This document shows positions 25,672-34,661 of a DNA stretch of 64,000 nucleotides, piece by piece. This DNA comes from CAZZKG01 sp964654825. GTDB lineage: Bacteria > Gemmatimonadota > CAZMKB01. Positions within the stretch are counted from its first letter, which is position 1. Every line of letters starts with the position of its first letter. Below the pieces are notes generated by a model. The model was not told the DNA's origin. It saw nothing but the letters and a program-made list of their open reading frames with translations, and made no database searches. The DNA lies in the NCBI GenBank assembly GCA_964654825.1, contig CAZZKG010000003.1, positions 1-64,000 on the forward strand, read 5' to 3'. The position numbers were made by a program, and so were the translations under genes.

Positions 25672-26694
25672 ATGGCAAAGTCTCTCACCTGGATTTTTCT
25701 TCCGGTTATTCTTCTGATCTGTCTATTACCACTTCACGCACAGATAGCCGGGGAGGTTGTCAGCTCCGTCCCTTCACCGTCATCACCGTTCGGCCTGACC
25801 TGGGATGGTGAGTATCTGTGGGTCGGATCGTATAGTGGTGTACTCTACCAGGTCGACTCGAGTAACGGGAACATAATAAATCAGATGGCATCTCCCGGAG
25901 GTGTTGCAAGCGGTCTTGGCTGGGACTGGCACGCGCTCTGGGTATCCGACAGGAACGACGATGTCATCAGAAGGGTTGATCCGGAAACCGGTCAGACCCT
26001 CGCGACGCTGACCGCTCCGGAAAGCTGGCCGGGAGGTCTCGGATGGGATGGGTGGGAGCTCTGGCATTCGAACTATTACAGTCCGAGTCACATCTATTAC
26101 CTCGACCACACGACCGGAGATGTTCTACTCGATTTTCCGGCTCCCCAGGAGAGGGGGATGGGGATCGCCTGGGACGGCACCTCGCTCTGGAATGCCGATT
26201 GGGTGAACGGAATGATCCATCAACTCGACCCGGAGACCGGGGATGTACTCGTATCCTTTCCCTCGCCGGATGATTCTCCCCACGACCTCGCGTACGACGG
26301 GCACTACCTCTGGGTGGTGATCGGGGGAGGGGCGAATATGCTTTACCAGATCGAACCCGGCAACAAAACCGTGAGTATCGCACTGTCTCCGGAATCAACC
26401 ACTGTTCCGGCGGGCGGCGAACTCATCGTCGGCGGGAGCCTGCTCAACCACACGGGATCACCGCAGACGTTCGATTTTCATGTCGACATCTACCTGCCGA
26501 ACGGTAATCCGTATCCGGGAAATCCGCTGGTGGGACCTGTTACCCTCACCATTCAGCCGGGCGGAAGTGTCGGTGGAAACCTGACGCACTCGATCCCCAA
26601 CGGGGCGCCGCCGTGGGATTACCTGTACCAGGCCGTTATCATTCAGAACGAAGAAGTAGTGGATGTGACAAACTTCAATTTCACCGTCGAGTAA
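25672..26694 (+). CDS. Secreted beta-propeller protein
   Basis: 340 residues with a signal peptide ending at HAQ. Residues about 25-235 contain five or six repeats of the type GLTWDGEYLWVGSY or GLGWDWHALWVSDR, each followed by a VDPETG turn. These are the blades of a YncE/glutamine-cyclotransferase-like propeller. A separate C-terminal beta-sandwich of about 90 residues (SPESTTVPAGGELIVGGSL) resembles CARDB-like adhesion domains. It likely binds a ligand outside the cell; no catalytic residues are recognisable. AAGGGGG precedes the ATG. A long hairpin lies between this gene and its converging neighbour. Confidence 0.75.
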   Translation: MAKSLTWIFLPVILLICLLPLHAQIAGEVVSSVPSPSSPFGLTWDGEYLWVGSYSGVLYQVDSSNGNIINQMASPGGVASGLGWDWHALWVSDRNDDVIRRVDPETGQTLATLTAPESWPGGLGWDGWELWHSNYYSPSHIYYLDHTTGDVLLDFPAPQERGMGIAWDGTSLWNADWVNGMIHQLDPETGDVLVSFPSPDDSPHDLAYDGHYLWVVIGGGANMLYQIEPGNKTVSIALSPESTTVPAGGELIVGGSLLNHTGSPQTFDFHVDIYLPNGNPYPGNPLVGPVTLTIQPGGSVGGNLTHSIPNGAPPWDYLYQAVIIQNEEVVDVTNFNFTVE

Positions 26695-26757
26695 TCAGGG
26701 ACGGAACACCAGTGTTTTGTCATGTAGGAAGTGGCACAAGATCACGAAGTAATTTTG

Positions 26758-26800
26758 TCTGCCTGCAAGGCTCGACTGAGGGAGCAACGCTGCAGGCAGA
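26758..26800. repeat. Long hairpin between converging genes
   Basis: TCTGCCTGCA (26758-26767) and TGCAGGCAGA (26791-26800) form a perfect 10-base stem. The loop holds a second stem, GCTC/GAGC. Neither strand has a T-run after it, so a classical terminator is unlikely. It may still halt or stabilise the two converging transcripts. Confidence 0.5.
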
Positions 26801-26843
26801 TAAAAGGACAAGTGAGATGTGTCAGTTGTTGCATGACAGGGCA

Positions 26844-27671
26844 CTAGTTGTCATGTGGCGGGAGAGGGCTTACAAACAGTGAGTCGTTCAGACCCGGGTT
26901 TATCTCGTAGGTGAGGATGGTCGTTTCCTGGGCGAAAAGACCGTTCATGTACAACCTTACCCGGTAAGGGAGCAGAATGCCATCCGTTTTCCGATAGTCG
27001 AGGAGATCGAGCCGCACATGCTCTTCCACTTCTCCGGCGAAGACGGGGTAATCCATCCTGCTCACGTGGAGTTCGTCGAGGTCTATCCACAGCGTCGTCT
27101 CGTCCGACTCCCCGTCGATAACGTAGACAATATAATGCGGTTTACCGTCGATGAAAGATTTACCCTTGATCATGGTGATTGCAGTCGAGTCAGTAGCCTG
27201 GATGAGGAAGTTCGGAAAATGTTTGAGCGATCTCCTCAAGAACTCGATCATTCTCCGATCCCCGGGGCTGGCTACCCCGTTTTCCACATACCAGGCAGAC
27301 CCCTCGTTGTAACTCTGGACGTAGGTGTTATCGCCGATACTGGCCTCGCTCTTCATTTTTCCGGGGAAAGAGTAGAATGCGGTTTCCCGGGCTGATTCTC
27401 TTCCATCCGGGCCGAGACTCGAAGTGGTTGTCATCTTCAGAGAATTCAAAGATGAGATTGACTTCATCCCACCGTGAGCATCAAGTGCTGTAAGGAGGAT
27501 ACTCCGCGCCGTGGGTTGAGTTTCCGGGCCGGATGTTTCCTCCTGAGTTTGACGTATCGCATCCGGCTCTTCTCTTCTTCCGGTGAAGGGGATGATCAGA
27601 ATGAGAACGGTAAGGAGAAGAATAGCGATCAATATATACAGGTAAGGTACCTTTGTCTTTTTTGTGCTCAA
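26844..27671 (-). CDS. Membrane-anchored LolA/outer-membrane-lipoprotein-sorting-like protein
   Basis: 275 residues: an N-terminal helix (about 8-27), a Glu/Thr-rich linker, and a periplasmic domain of about 210 residues. The domain begins LLTALDAHGGMKSISSLNSLK, as in proteins with the LolA-like half-barrel fold, and continues with beta strands such as HYIVYVIDGESDETTLWID. Members carry lipids or lipoproteins, but for this subfamily no function is known. An in-frame ATG at 27683 contains the GGAGGT box, so the TTG at 27671, 5 bases after the box, fits better as start. Confidence 0.65.
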   Translation of the reverse strand: MSTKKTKVPYLYILIAILLLTVLILIIPFTGRREEPDAIRQTQEETSGPETQPTARSILLTALDAHGGMKSISSLNSLKMTTTSSLGPDGRESARETAFYSFPGKMKSEASIGDNTYVQSYNEGSAWYVENGVASPGDRRMIEFLRRSLKHFPNFLIQATDSTAITMIKGKSFIDGKPHYIVYVIDGESDETTLWIDLDELHVSRMDYPVFAGEVEEHVRLDLLDYRKTDGILLPYRVRLYMNGLFAQETTILTYEINPGLNDSLFVSPLPPHDN

Positions 27672-27694
27672 ACGTACCTCCATTTTCTATGAGC

Positions 27695-27723
27695 AATTTA
27701 CATTTTTCCCGTTCCTTTGTAAA
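27695..27723 (-). promoter_or_regulatory. Candidate promoter of the LolA-like gene
   Basis: On the minus strand TTTACA (27723-27718) is separated by 17 bases from TAAATT (27700-27695). The start would lie about 20 bases before the TTG at 27671. Confidence 0.45.
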
Positions 27724-27875
27724 GCCTGTCACTGATCGGCACGTGTGATCATTTTTTACACCGTTTCGTTGGTGCGGTCCGTGGATGCACACATTATGGA
27801 GAAGAAGGTGCAGGGAGGAGCAGTAATTCTATGAGGGGGAGAAGGTATCACTTTACTCTTATATAGAAAAAAAGC

Positions 27876-27903
27876 TTGATATTGATATTCCCCGTGTTAT
27901 ACA
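27876..27903 (+). promoter_or_regulatory. Candidate promoter of the sigma-70 gene
   Basis: TTGATA (27876-27881), 16 bases, TATACA (27898-27903) in an AT-rich stretch. It would give a leader of about 80 bases before the ATG at 27989. Confidence 0.4.
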
Positions 27904-27988
27904 TTATTGATGGAAATCGGATTGCTTTTCGAATCCATAAAAAAGACCGGTACAACTCCTTTTCAATCAACAGTCGAATAGGAATCTC

Positions 27989-28837
27989 ATGTCCGACACC
28001 CGGTATCAACCAGATGATGCACTTCTGAAAATTTATTTCAAAGAAATAGGGAAGTATTCCCCTCTTCCCCGTGAGGAAGAAAAGAGCCTCGCCCGAAATG
28101 CCAGGAAAGGGGATGCAAACGCACTGGAGAAACTCGTGAGAGCCAACCTTCGCTTCGTCATCAGGGTTGCCAAGAAATACCAGAACAGGGGGCTCTCGCT
28201 GTCGGATCTGATCGCCGAGGGCAACATGGGTCTTATGAGAGCGGCCATCAAGTTCGACGAGACGAAAAACATAAAATTCATTTCCTATGCAATCTGGTGG
28301 ATCAGGCAGGCGATTCTGCAGGCTCTGGCAGAACAGTCACGGCTGTTCCGAGTTCCCCTCAACAGGGCCGATCTCTTCCACAAGCTCAGCAGAAAATCCG
28401 GCAGCCTCACCCAGCAGCTCGGCAGAGAGCCGACCGATGAAGAAATGTCGAGAGAAATGGGTCTGCCTCTGGAAGAAATCGATTCCCTGCTTGTTCTGAC
28501 GCGGTCTTCACTCTCCCTGGATGCACCGGTAACCTCGGGTGATGAAACCGAACTCAGAAACTATATTCCAGATGATATCCATCCGAACCCCGAGGAAATT
28601 ACCTTCGAGAAGATGAGAGCAACTGCCATCGACAGAGCTCTCTCGAGATTGAACGAACGAGAAGCAAAAGTGCTCAGGTTGTACTTCGGCCTTAACGGGG
28701 AGAAGAACCACACTCTCGAAGAGATTGGGAGGGGAGAGGGGATAACACGTGAGAGGGTGAGGCAGATTAAGAAACATGCATTGAAAAAATTGAGGCAGAA
28801 GTCGAGAGCGGAAATATTAAAATCGTTCCTTGAGTGA
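27989..28837 (+). CDS. RNA polymerase sigma-70 factor, short RpoD type
   Basis: 282 residues with regions 1.2, 2, 3 and 4 but no region 1.1. Region 2 carries NLRFVIRVAKKYQNRGLSL and FISYAIWWIRQAILQALA; region 4 ends with EEIGRGEGITRERVRQIK. The build is like the short RpoD of Bacteroidetes and like group 2 factors (SigB/RpoS-like) elsewhere. Which of the two it is here cannot be settled: a full-length RpoD could lie outside the window. Its neighbours (Pal, stress protein, HtrA) would suit a general-stress factor. Confidence 0.9.
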   Translation: MSDTRYQPDDALLKIYFKEIGKYSPLPREEEKSLARNARKGDANALEKLVRANLRFVIRVAKKYQNRGLSLSDLIAEGNMGLMRAAIKFDETKNIKFISYAIWWIRQAILQALAEQSRLFRVPLNRADLFHKLSRKSGSLTQQLGREPTDEEMSREMGLPLEEIDSLLVLTRSSLSLDAPVTSGDETELRNYIPDDIHPNPEEITFEKMRATAIDRALSRLNEREAKVLRLYFGLNGEKNHTLEEIGRGEGITRERVRQIKKHALKKLRQKSRAEILKSFLE

Positions 28838-29017
28838 CATACAGATACATTTTGATCGTAGAGTACACATACGCTAATGTAAACATCGGGCTTGCTGCCA
28901 GTGAAGGAGGTGATTATAGGAGGTCCAGTCAAAATCGATGATGGAAGGTTTACCGTGCGGTAACACTGGTGAAGAAGAGGTGAGTACTGGGATAATTCAG
29001 AATAGAAGGAGCAGAAT

Positions 29018-29566
29018 ATGAAACTAACTTTCTCACGCAAGGGATACGTCATGGCATTCCTCCTCCTCTCCATTGCCATCAGTGGATGTGGCAAGGAGCA
29101 ACCGCCTCCGAAAATCGAAGAGCCGGTTGTGGACGAAGATGCTCTCAGAAGGCAGGAAGAAGAAGAAAGACTCCGCAGAGAGGAAGAGGCGAGAAGACAA
29201 CTGGAGGAGAGGAAAAGGGTAGTCGAGGAAAAGATCTCAGTGATGATCCATTTCGATTTCGACCGGTACACCATAAAGGACGAGTATAAGGACGTCCTCT
29301 CCGAGAAAGCTCAGTTGCTCAGGGAGTGGTCTACCGTCATGCTAAAGGTCGAAGGCCACTGCGATGAGTGGGGGACCAACGAGTACAACCTCGCCCTTGG
29401 TGAGAGGAGAGCGGACGCTGTAAAAGAATACCTGATTGGTGCCGGAGTATCTGCTGACAGGATTACCACTGTTTCCTTCGGGGAAGAGAAACCTCTGGAC
29501 ATGGGTCATACGAAGGAGGCCTGGAAGAAAAACAGGAGGGCTGAATTTAAAATAGTCTCCTGGTAA
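29018..29566 (+). CDS. pal: Peptidoglycan-associated lipoprotein (Pal/OmpA family)
   Basis: Outer-membrane lipoprotein that links the membrane to peptidoglycan. The lipobox AISGC places the lipid on Cys24. A charged, Glu/Arg-rich helical linker (about 45-80) leads to the OmpA domain: MIHFDFDRYTI, VEGHCDEWGTNEYNLALGERRA and the ending KKNRRAEFKIVSW. The Asp and Arg that bind diaminopimelate are in these last two blocks. At 182 residues it has usual length. The other Tol genes are not in the window. Confidence 0.93.
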   Translation: MKLTFSRKGYVMAFLLLSIAISGCGKEQPPPKIEEPVVDEDALRRQEEEERLRREEEARRQLEERKRVVEEKISVMIHFDFDRYTIKDEYKDVLSEKAQLLREWSTVMLKVEGHCDEWGTNEYNLALGERRADAVKEYLIGAGVSADRITTVSFGEEKPLDMGHTKEAWKKNRRAEFKIVSW

Positions 29567-29737
29567 AGCACCGGTTTCCCTGTGAATAGGGCCACGAAGG
29601 TCCTGTTCATGAATACGGTGATGCACCGAGGCCGTTTCCGCTCTTGCAGTGAGCCATGGATCTCCGGGGGCATACTGCAGGTGGAGATGGCCTTTTGCTT
29701 GGAACAAAGCTCCCGATGAGGGAGTGAGGAATCACAG

Positions 29738-30961
29738 ATGAGAATACTGGCGATCGTCATGGCGGGCGGACGGGGGACACGGTTGTTCCCTCTTACGAAG
29801 TATCGAAGTAAACCTGCCGTGCATTTTGGAGGGAGATACAGGATCATCGATTTTGTTCTCAGTAACCTGGTGAACTCCGGTATCCACTCCATCTATGTAC
29901 TGACGCAGTTTAAATCCCAATCCCTCAACGACCACCTGTCGAGGGGCTGGCAGTTTGGCAGTTTACTTCAGGATTATTTCGTCACACCCGTTCCGGCGCA
30001 GATGCAGATCAACGGCAGCTGGTACCAGGGGACCTCGGATGCTGTATTCCAGAACCTGCATCTGATCGAATCCTTCAACCCGGACATCGTGGCGATATTC
30101 GGTGCGGATCATGTGTATCGGATGGATGTCAGGCGTATGATCGATTTCCACATGTCGAGAAACGCGGATGTGACCATCGCCGCTCTCCCCATACCGATAG
30201 AAGAGTCACACTGTTTCGGGATCATCGAAGTGGACTCGAAGTGGAAGATGGTACGATTCGAGGAAAAGCCCCGACACCCCGCGCCGCTGCCCGATGATCC
30301 GACCCTCGCTTTGAGCTCGTTGGGTAATTACCTGATCAACACTCAGGTCCTCATCAAGGAACTCGAACGCGATAACAATCTGGACACTGCCCACGATTTC
30401 GGGCAGAGCATCATACCCTCTCTGCCAATGAGGAGGGACGTCCATGTGTATGATTTCAGAAAAAACAGGATCCCGGCTCCTGCGAAAGGCGAGGAACATT
30501 CGTACTGGAAGGACATCGGGACCATCAAGGCTTATTATGAAGCCAACATGGAACTCAAGGCCGTGGATCCTCTCTTCAATCTCTACAACAAATCGTGGCC
30601 CATAAAAACCGCACCCTCCGGTTTCCCCCCGGCCAAGTTCATCTTCGACGAACAGGGCAGAAGGGGGATGGCAGTAAACAGCCTTATCTCCGAAGGGAGT
30701 ATCATCTCCGGCGGCTACGTCGCCGACTCTGTTCTCGGCAGAAACGTTTTCGTCCACAGCTATTCCCGCGTGGAACGTTCGATCATTTTCCACGATGTCG
30801 ATATCGGAAGAAATTCCGAGATCAGGAATACCATCGTGGACGGTATGGTGCGTATCCCGCCCGGTACCGTAGTGGGATTCGATCCCGAATCAGATGGTAA
30901 GCGCTTTCATGTCTCGGAAGAAGGTATCGTTGTTATTCCGCGAGGGTTTGACAACTGGTGA
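29738..30961 (+). CDS. glgC: Glucose-1-phosphate adenylyltransferase (first copy)
   Basis: Makes ADP-glucose from ATP and glucose 1-phosphate for glycogen or other alpha-glucan synthesis. The nucleotidyltransferase loop is MAGGRGTRLFPLTKYRSKPA; FGADHVYRMD holds the metal Asp, and FEEKP the sugar-phosphate Lys. The C-terminal left-handed beta-helix begins near residue 300. Length 407 is normal. It lies 25 bases before a universal stress protein gene. A second glgC lies 11 kb away; glycogen synthase is not in the window. Confidence 0.94.
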   Translation: MRILAIVMAGGRGTRLFPLTKYRSKPAVHFGGRYRIIDFVLSNLVNSGIHSIYVLTQFKSQSLNDHLSRGWQFGSLLQDYFVTPVPAQMQINGSWYQGTSDAVFQNLHLIESFNPDIVAIFGADHVYRMDVRRMIDFHMSRNADVTIAALPIPIEESHCFGIIEVDSKWKMVRFEEKPRHPAPLPDDPTLALSSLGNYLINTQVLIKELERDNNLDTAHDFGQSIIPSLPMRRDVHVYDFRKNRIPAPAKGEEHSYWKDIGTIKAYYEANMELKAVDPLFNLYNKSWPIKTAPSGFPPAKFIFDEQGRRGMAVNSLISEGSIISGGYVADSVLGRNVFVHSYSRVERSIIFHDVDIGRNSEIRNTIVDGMVRIPPGTVVGFDPESDGKRFHVSEEGIVVIPRGFDNW

Positions 30962-30986
30962 TTGTCAGAAAGCGAGGTGAGGATAC

Positions 30987-31457
30987 ATGATCAGTCTCAG
31001 CAGGTTTCTCGTCCCGACGGATTTTTCCGATTTTTCCCGGTATGCGCTCGAATATGCGATCTCTCTTGCGAAGAAGTGTAATGCAAAGATCACACTCCTG
31101 CATGTGATCGATATGAATCAGTTTCCTCCCGATCTCACCCTGCATCACCTCTCACTCGATCCGGAGAAGCTGGAGGAAGCCCTTGTACAGGAATCGTCGG
31201 AGAAACTCCGAAAGTTTACCTCGAGGGTGAAGAGATCTCGCCTGACGGTGAAGTCGATCGTAGAAAGCGGTAAACCGTTCGTTGAAATCATCACCACTGC
31301 GCGGGAGATGAAAGCGAGCCTCATCATTATGGGGACCCACGGACTCACCGGTATCGCCCACGCTCTGCTTGGCAGTACTGCGGAAAAAGTGGTGAGGAAG
31401 GCCCCGTGCCCCGTGCTCACCGTAAAGAGACCGGATCATGAATTCAAAAGTCCTTAG
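30987..31457 (+). CDS. Universal stress protein (UspA family)
   Basis: 156 residues, soluble, Rossmann-like. It starts FLVPTDFSDFSRYALEYAI and ends with the ATP-binding pattern MGTHGLTGIAHALLGSTAEK, so it belongs to the nucleotide-binding class. Such proteins help survival during starvation or stress by unknown means. Its last 20 bases overlap the start of the GWxTD gene, so the two are translated together. Confidence 0.92.
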   Translation: MISLSRFLVPTDFSDFSRYALEYAISLAKKCNAKITLLHVIDMNQFPPDLTLHHLSLDPEKLEEALVQESSEKLRKFTSRVKRSRLTVKSIVESGKPFVEIITTAREMKASLIIMGTHGLTGIAHALLGSTAEKVVRKAPCPVLTVKRPDHEFKSP

Positions 31458-32823
31458 ATCTGTTTTTCTCGCATTTCTTCTTCTCCTCCTCCTCTCCTCC
31501 CGTCCACAGGCGAAGAAAGCCTCCTTCTATCCAGGGGCGGACTTTTCAAAAAGGGCAGGTGTCCTCGAATGCCGGGAAGGGGTTACGTACACGTCAGCTG
31601 TTTTTCCCTTCGGGAGGACTGCCGACAGCCTCAGTCTCGTACTCGCCACTCAGGTCGAGAATCAGGATCTCCTCTTCGTAAAAATGGACACGAGGATGAT
31701 TTCGGAACTCGAATTTTCACTCTATTTGAGAAACGAGGAAACCGGATTCGTTCTCTCCCGCACGTGGGAGGAATCCCTCACCGTAAAAACCGAATCAGAG
31801 ACACGCTCTCCCATGAAGAGCGTCTTCCAGGCGGTTTTGAGCTGCCCCGCCGGCTCCACCGCTACTATTTTTTCTCATGAAATTGCCGACAAACATGCGA
31901 CTAACACCGGTATCCTCGGTCCAACGAAAATACTTCTGAAAAAACCGGAGAAACCGCTCAATCTCTCTGGACCCTATACAACTTACGCGAAGTCGGCGGG
32001 AGAAGGAGAAGACAGGATCAGGTTTACACCGGGATCGAATTACCAGGACCAGCTTTTCAATCCCGGCAAAGATTATGGTTATGGAGTGGATGGGGTCGGT
32101 TTCTACTTCGAATTGAGTAGATCCGACACGACTGGTTCGGAACGTCTCACGGTCCGGACGAGGCTCCGTTATCAGGAGAAGGACTGGAAAGAGATCGGTG
32201 ATCTGACTGATGTGTCGGTATCGGGTACCGGCTCCTTCTTCGTCCGGCCCGGACTCGAAAAACTCGACCTCGGAGAGGGGATTCTCAGAGTCGATGTCCT
32301 GGACCGGGAGGGGAAACTGCTCACGAGCGACTCCACGTTTTTCTTCTGTTCACTAACGGAAACATGGATTCTCACAGAATATGACGGTGCAATCGAATAC
32401 CTCGATCTTCTATTGACACCCCAGGAAAAGAAATCGTTCGATCAGTCGCAGAAGGGGGAAGAGCGAAGAAAACTGTGGAGATCGTTCTGGAAGGAGAGGG
32501 ACCCGATACCCGCCACGTCCCAGAACGAGCGTCTGATCGAATACTTCAGGAGGATACAGGTGGCAGACGCCCGTTTCTCGACTCCTATCATGGAGGGATG
32601 GAAGAGCGACCGGGGCAGGGTGTATATACTCCTGGGACCACCGGAGGAAATATATCTCCAGGATGGTGCGCAGAGACTGGAGAAGTATGAAATCTGGATA
32701 TATGACCGGACTCTTGGTTTTCAGCTCATACTCTATTTTGTCGACAGGGGTTTTACGGGATTGTACTGGCTCCAGAACGAAGGTGATTTTCAGCAGGCGC
32801 TCTCACGGATGAGGGGGAGTTGA
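31438..32823 (+). CDS. Secreted GWxTD-domain protein
   Basis: 461 residues with a signal peptide of about 25. The C-terminal third has the GWxTD signature in a variant form, EGWKSDRGRVYILLGPP (near residue 385), preceded by an FWKERDPIPAT block typical of the family. The middle part looks like beta sandwiches. The domain is known from many FCB-group and Acidobacteria genomes, but its role is unknown; location in the periplasm is inferred. It overlaps the stress-protein gene and is followed by htrA after 117 bases. Confidence 0.85.
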   Translation: MNSKVLRSVFLAFLLLLLLSSRPQAKKASFYPGADFSKRAGVLECREGVTYTSAVFPFGRTADSLSLVLATQVENQDLLFVKMDTRMISELEFSLYLRNEETGFVLSRTWEESLTVKTESETRSPMKSVFQAVLSCPAGSTATIFSHEIADKHATNTGILGPTKILLKKPEKPLNLSGPYTTYAKSAGEGEDRIRFTPGSNYQDQLFNPGKDYGYGVDGVGFYFELSRSDTTGSERLTVRTRLRYQEKDWKEIGDLTDVSVSGTGSFFVRPGLEKLDLGEGILRVDVLDREGKLLTSDSTFFFCSLTETWILTEYDGAIEYLDLLLTPQEKKSFDQSQKGEERRKLWRSFWKERDPIPATSQNERLIEYFRRIQVADARFSTPIMEGWKSDRGRVYILLGPPEEIYLQDGAQRLEKYEIWIYDRTLGFQLILYFVDRGFTGLYWLQNEGDFQQALSRMRGS

Positions 32824-32867
32824 GGGAACACGATACCACGAATGATGTATAAAGATTGAAAAGATTT

Positions 32868-32893
32868 CCGGGACCACCGGATTCCGGTCCCGG
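32868..32893. repeat. Hairpin ahead of the HtrA gene
   Basis: CCGGGACC (32868-32875) and GGTCCCGG (32886-32893) form a perfect 8-base stem with a 10-base loop. No T-run follows, so it more likely shapes the mRNA than ends it. Confidence 0.45.
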
Positions 32894-32940
32894 TAATCGG
32901 GATTTATCGTAATCGTCGTCTTTACTTTGGAGGTCTGTAA

Positions 32941-34443
32941 ATGAAGAAGATGAAGTTTGCAGGTATGATTCTGGTGCCGTTGTTGATGCTGGTAGCAGGG
33001 TTTTATCTCGGAACGAGCACCGATGCCGGAATCTTTTCCAGGTTGCCGGCGTCCGATCTGGTTGCTCTCCCCTCGCCCGATACCGGCGATCTCGAAGCGG
33101 TTCGATCCTTCAGTGATGCGCTCATAGAGGTGTCGGAGAGTGTGAACCCCACCGTGGTGACGATATTCAGCGAGAAGACGGTGAGGAGATCCGGCTCGAG
33201 TTTTCAGGATTCCCCCCTGAGGGAGTTCTTCGGTGACGATTTCGCACGGCGCTTCTTCGGTGTACCTGAACATGATCAGGAGTTCCGGCAGCGGGGGCTT
33301 GGTTCCGGTGTCATCGTCAGCAGTGATGGATACATTCTAACCAACAATCACGTTGTTGAAGGTGCGGATAAGATCAAGGTCGGTTTCGGAGAAGGGGAGC
33401 CGGTGGAGGGTGAAATCATCGGGAATGATAGAGCGACTGACATAGCCGTCATCAAAGTCGTCAAAGACGGATTGAAAGCCGCGAAGCTCGGTGATTCGGA
33501 TACTATCAAGGTGGGCGAGTGGGTCGTCGCCATCGGTAATCCGTTCGGTCTGGAGCACTCGGTCACCGCCGGAATCATCAGTTACAAGGGCAGGTCCAAT
33601 GTCCGGATAGCCGACTATGAAGATTTTATTCAGACTGATGCCGCGATAAATCCCGGGAACAGCGGTGGACCGCTGGTTAATCTGGACGGCGAGGTTGTCG
33701 GTATAAATACCGCCATTGCCAGTAATTCAGGTGCCTACCAGGGAGTCGGCTTTGCCATCCCCATAAGTCTCGCCAAGAGGATCATGGAGGAGCTCATCAG
33801 CAGTGGGAGAGTCGTCAGGGGCTGGCTCGGCGTCTACATCCAGGATGTCACTCCCACGGTGGCTGAAGCTCTGGATCTTCCCGACAAGGAAGGTGTTCTT
33901 GTGACTGACGTGGTCGACGGAGGGCCGAGCGAGGAAGCGGGACTGAAACGATATGACGTCATTCTGGAGCTCGACGGGAAAAAGTTGAAAGATGGGACTG
34001 AACTGAGGAACACCGTCGCTTCAACTTCGCCCGGCACGAAGGTGGATCTCACCGTTCGACGTGAAGGTAAGAAGAAGAAGATCGGCGTGAAACTCGGTGA
34101 ACTGCCGTCAGGTGAGCAGCCGATGGCCGGCAGCAGATCCGACATCCTCAATAAGCTCGGGTTGAGGCTCCACGACGTCACGCCTGATCTCCAGCGAAGG
34201 TACGGTCTCTCCGGTGAGACAGGGGTAGTAGTGGTCGAAGTGCTTCCCGGCAGCGTTTCACAGGAGGCCGGATTCAGGAGCGGAGATTTTATCGTGGAGA
34301 TCAATCAGAAGGCCGTCGAATCCGTATCGGAATTGAGAACGGTCCTTTCGGCGATGGATCCGGGTGATTCGGTCCTGTTCCTCGTTGAGAGAGGATCCGG
34401 AACGTTTTTCGTCGCACTCAAGCTTCCGGGAGATGGGAACTGA
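32941..34443 (+). CDS. degP: Periplasmic serine protease, HtrA/DegP type
   Basis: Quality-control protease that degrades misfolded envelope proteins. One N-terminal helix (about 5-24) is a signal or anchor. The trypsin-like domain has the triad His in LTNNHVVEGAD, Asp in DRATDIAVIKV and Ser in NPGNSGGPLVN. Two PDZ domains follow (about 285-370 and 395-495), the first with the binding loop GWLGVYIQ. At 500 residues it has normal length. GGAGG lies 7 bases before the ATG. A terminator follows. Confidence 0.95.
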   Translation: MKKMKFAGMILVPLLMLVAGFYLGTSTDAGIFSRLPASDLVALPSPDTGDLEAVRSFSDALIEVSESVNPTVVTIFSEKTVRRSGSSFQDSPLREFFGDDFARRFFGVPEHDQEFRQRGLGSGVIVSSDGYILTNNHVVEGADKIKVGFGEGEPVEGEIIGNDRATDIAVIKVVKDGLKAAKLGDSDTIKVGEWVVAIGNPFGLEHSVTAGIISYKGRSNVRIADYEDFIQTDAAINPGNSGGPLVNLDGEVVGINTAIASNSGAYQGVGFAIPISLAKRIMEELISSGRVVRGWLGVYIQDVTPTVAEALDLPDKEGVLVTDVVDGGPSEEAGLKRYDVILELDGKKLKDGTELRNTVASTSPGTKVDLTVRREGKKKKIGVKLGELPSGEQPMAGSRSDILNKLGLRLHDVTPDLQRRYGLSGETGVVVVEVLPGSVSQEAGFRSGDFIVEINQKAVESVSELRTVLSAMDPGDSVLFLVERGSGTFFVALKLPGDGN

Positions 34444-34461
34444 TCGATTACGGATTTCTCC

Positions 34462-34508
34462 AGGGGGAAAGCGTCGGGGATTGACCCGGGCGCCTTCCCC
34501 CTCTTTGT
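34462..34508 (+). terminator. Probable terminator after the HtrA gene
   Basis: A GC-rich stem with few mismatches runs from AGGGGGAA at 34462 to TTCCCCCT ending at 34502, closing on a loop around 34480. A short CTTTGT tail follows, so the T-run is weak. Confidence 0.65.
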
Positions 34509-34661
34509 ATCTGGGGGAGTCCGGATGACCCGCCGGGTGCGTGGAGCCATTCCATATATCTGAATCCGGTTGAATAACACCATATTAAAAAGTTGACACT
34601 GCAGGGCGGAATTGATACTTTTAATGCACTTTCATTGATCACCCCTCGAAAGAGGATTCAG

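Larger units (their letters stand above)
27672..27988. other. Divergent intergenic region
   Basis: It separates the LolA-like gene (minus) and the sigma-factor gene (plus). Besides the two promoter candidates listed separately I see only AT-rich sequence around 27840-27910. Confidence 0.5.

Noticed and set aside
34593..34625. TTGACA with a possible −10 before the M20 peptidase gene
   Set aside because: The best −10 words (TACTTT at 17 bases, TTTAAT at 21) are too poor or badly spaced to list as a promoter.
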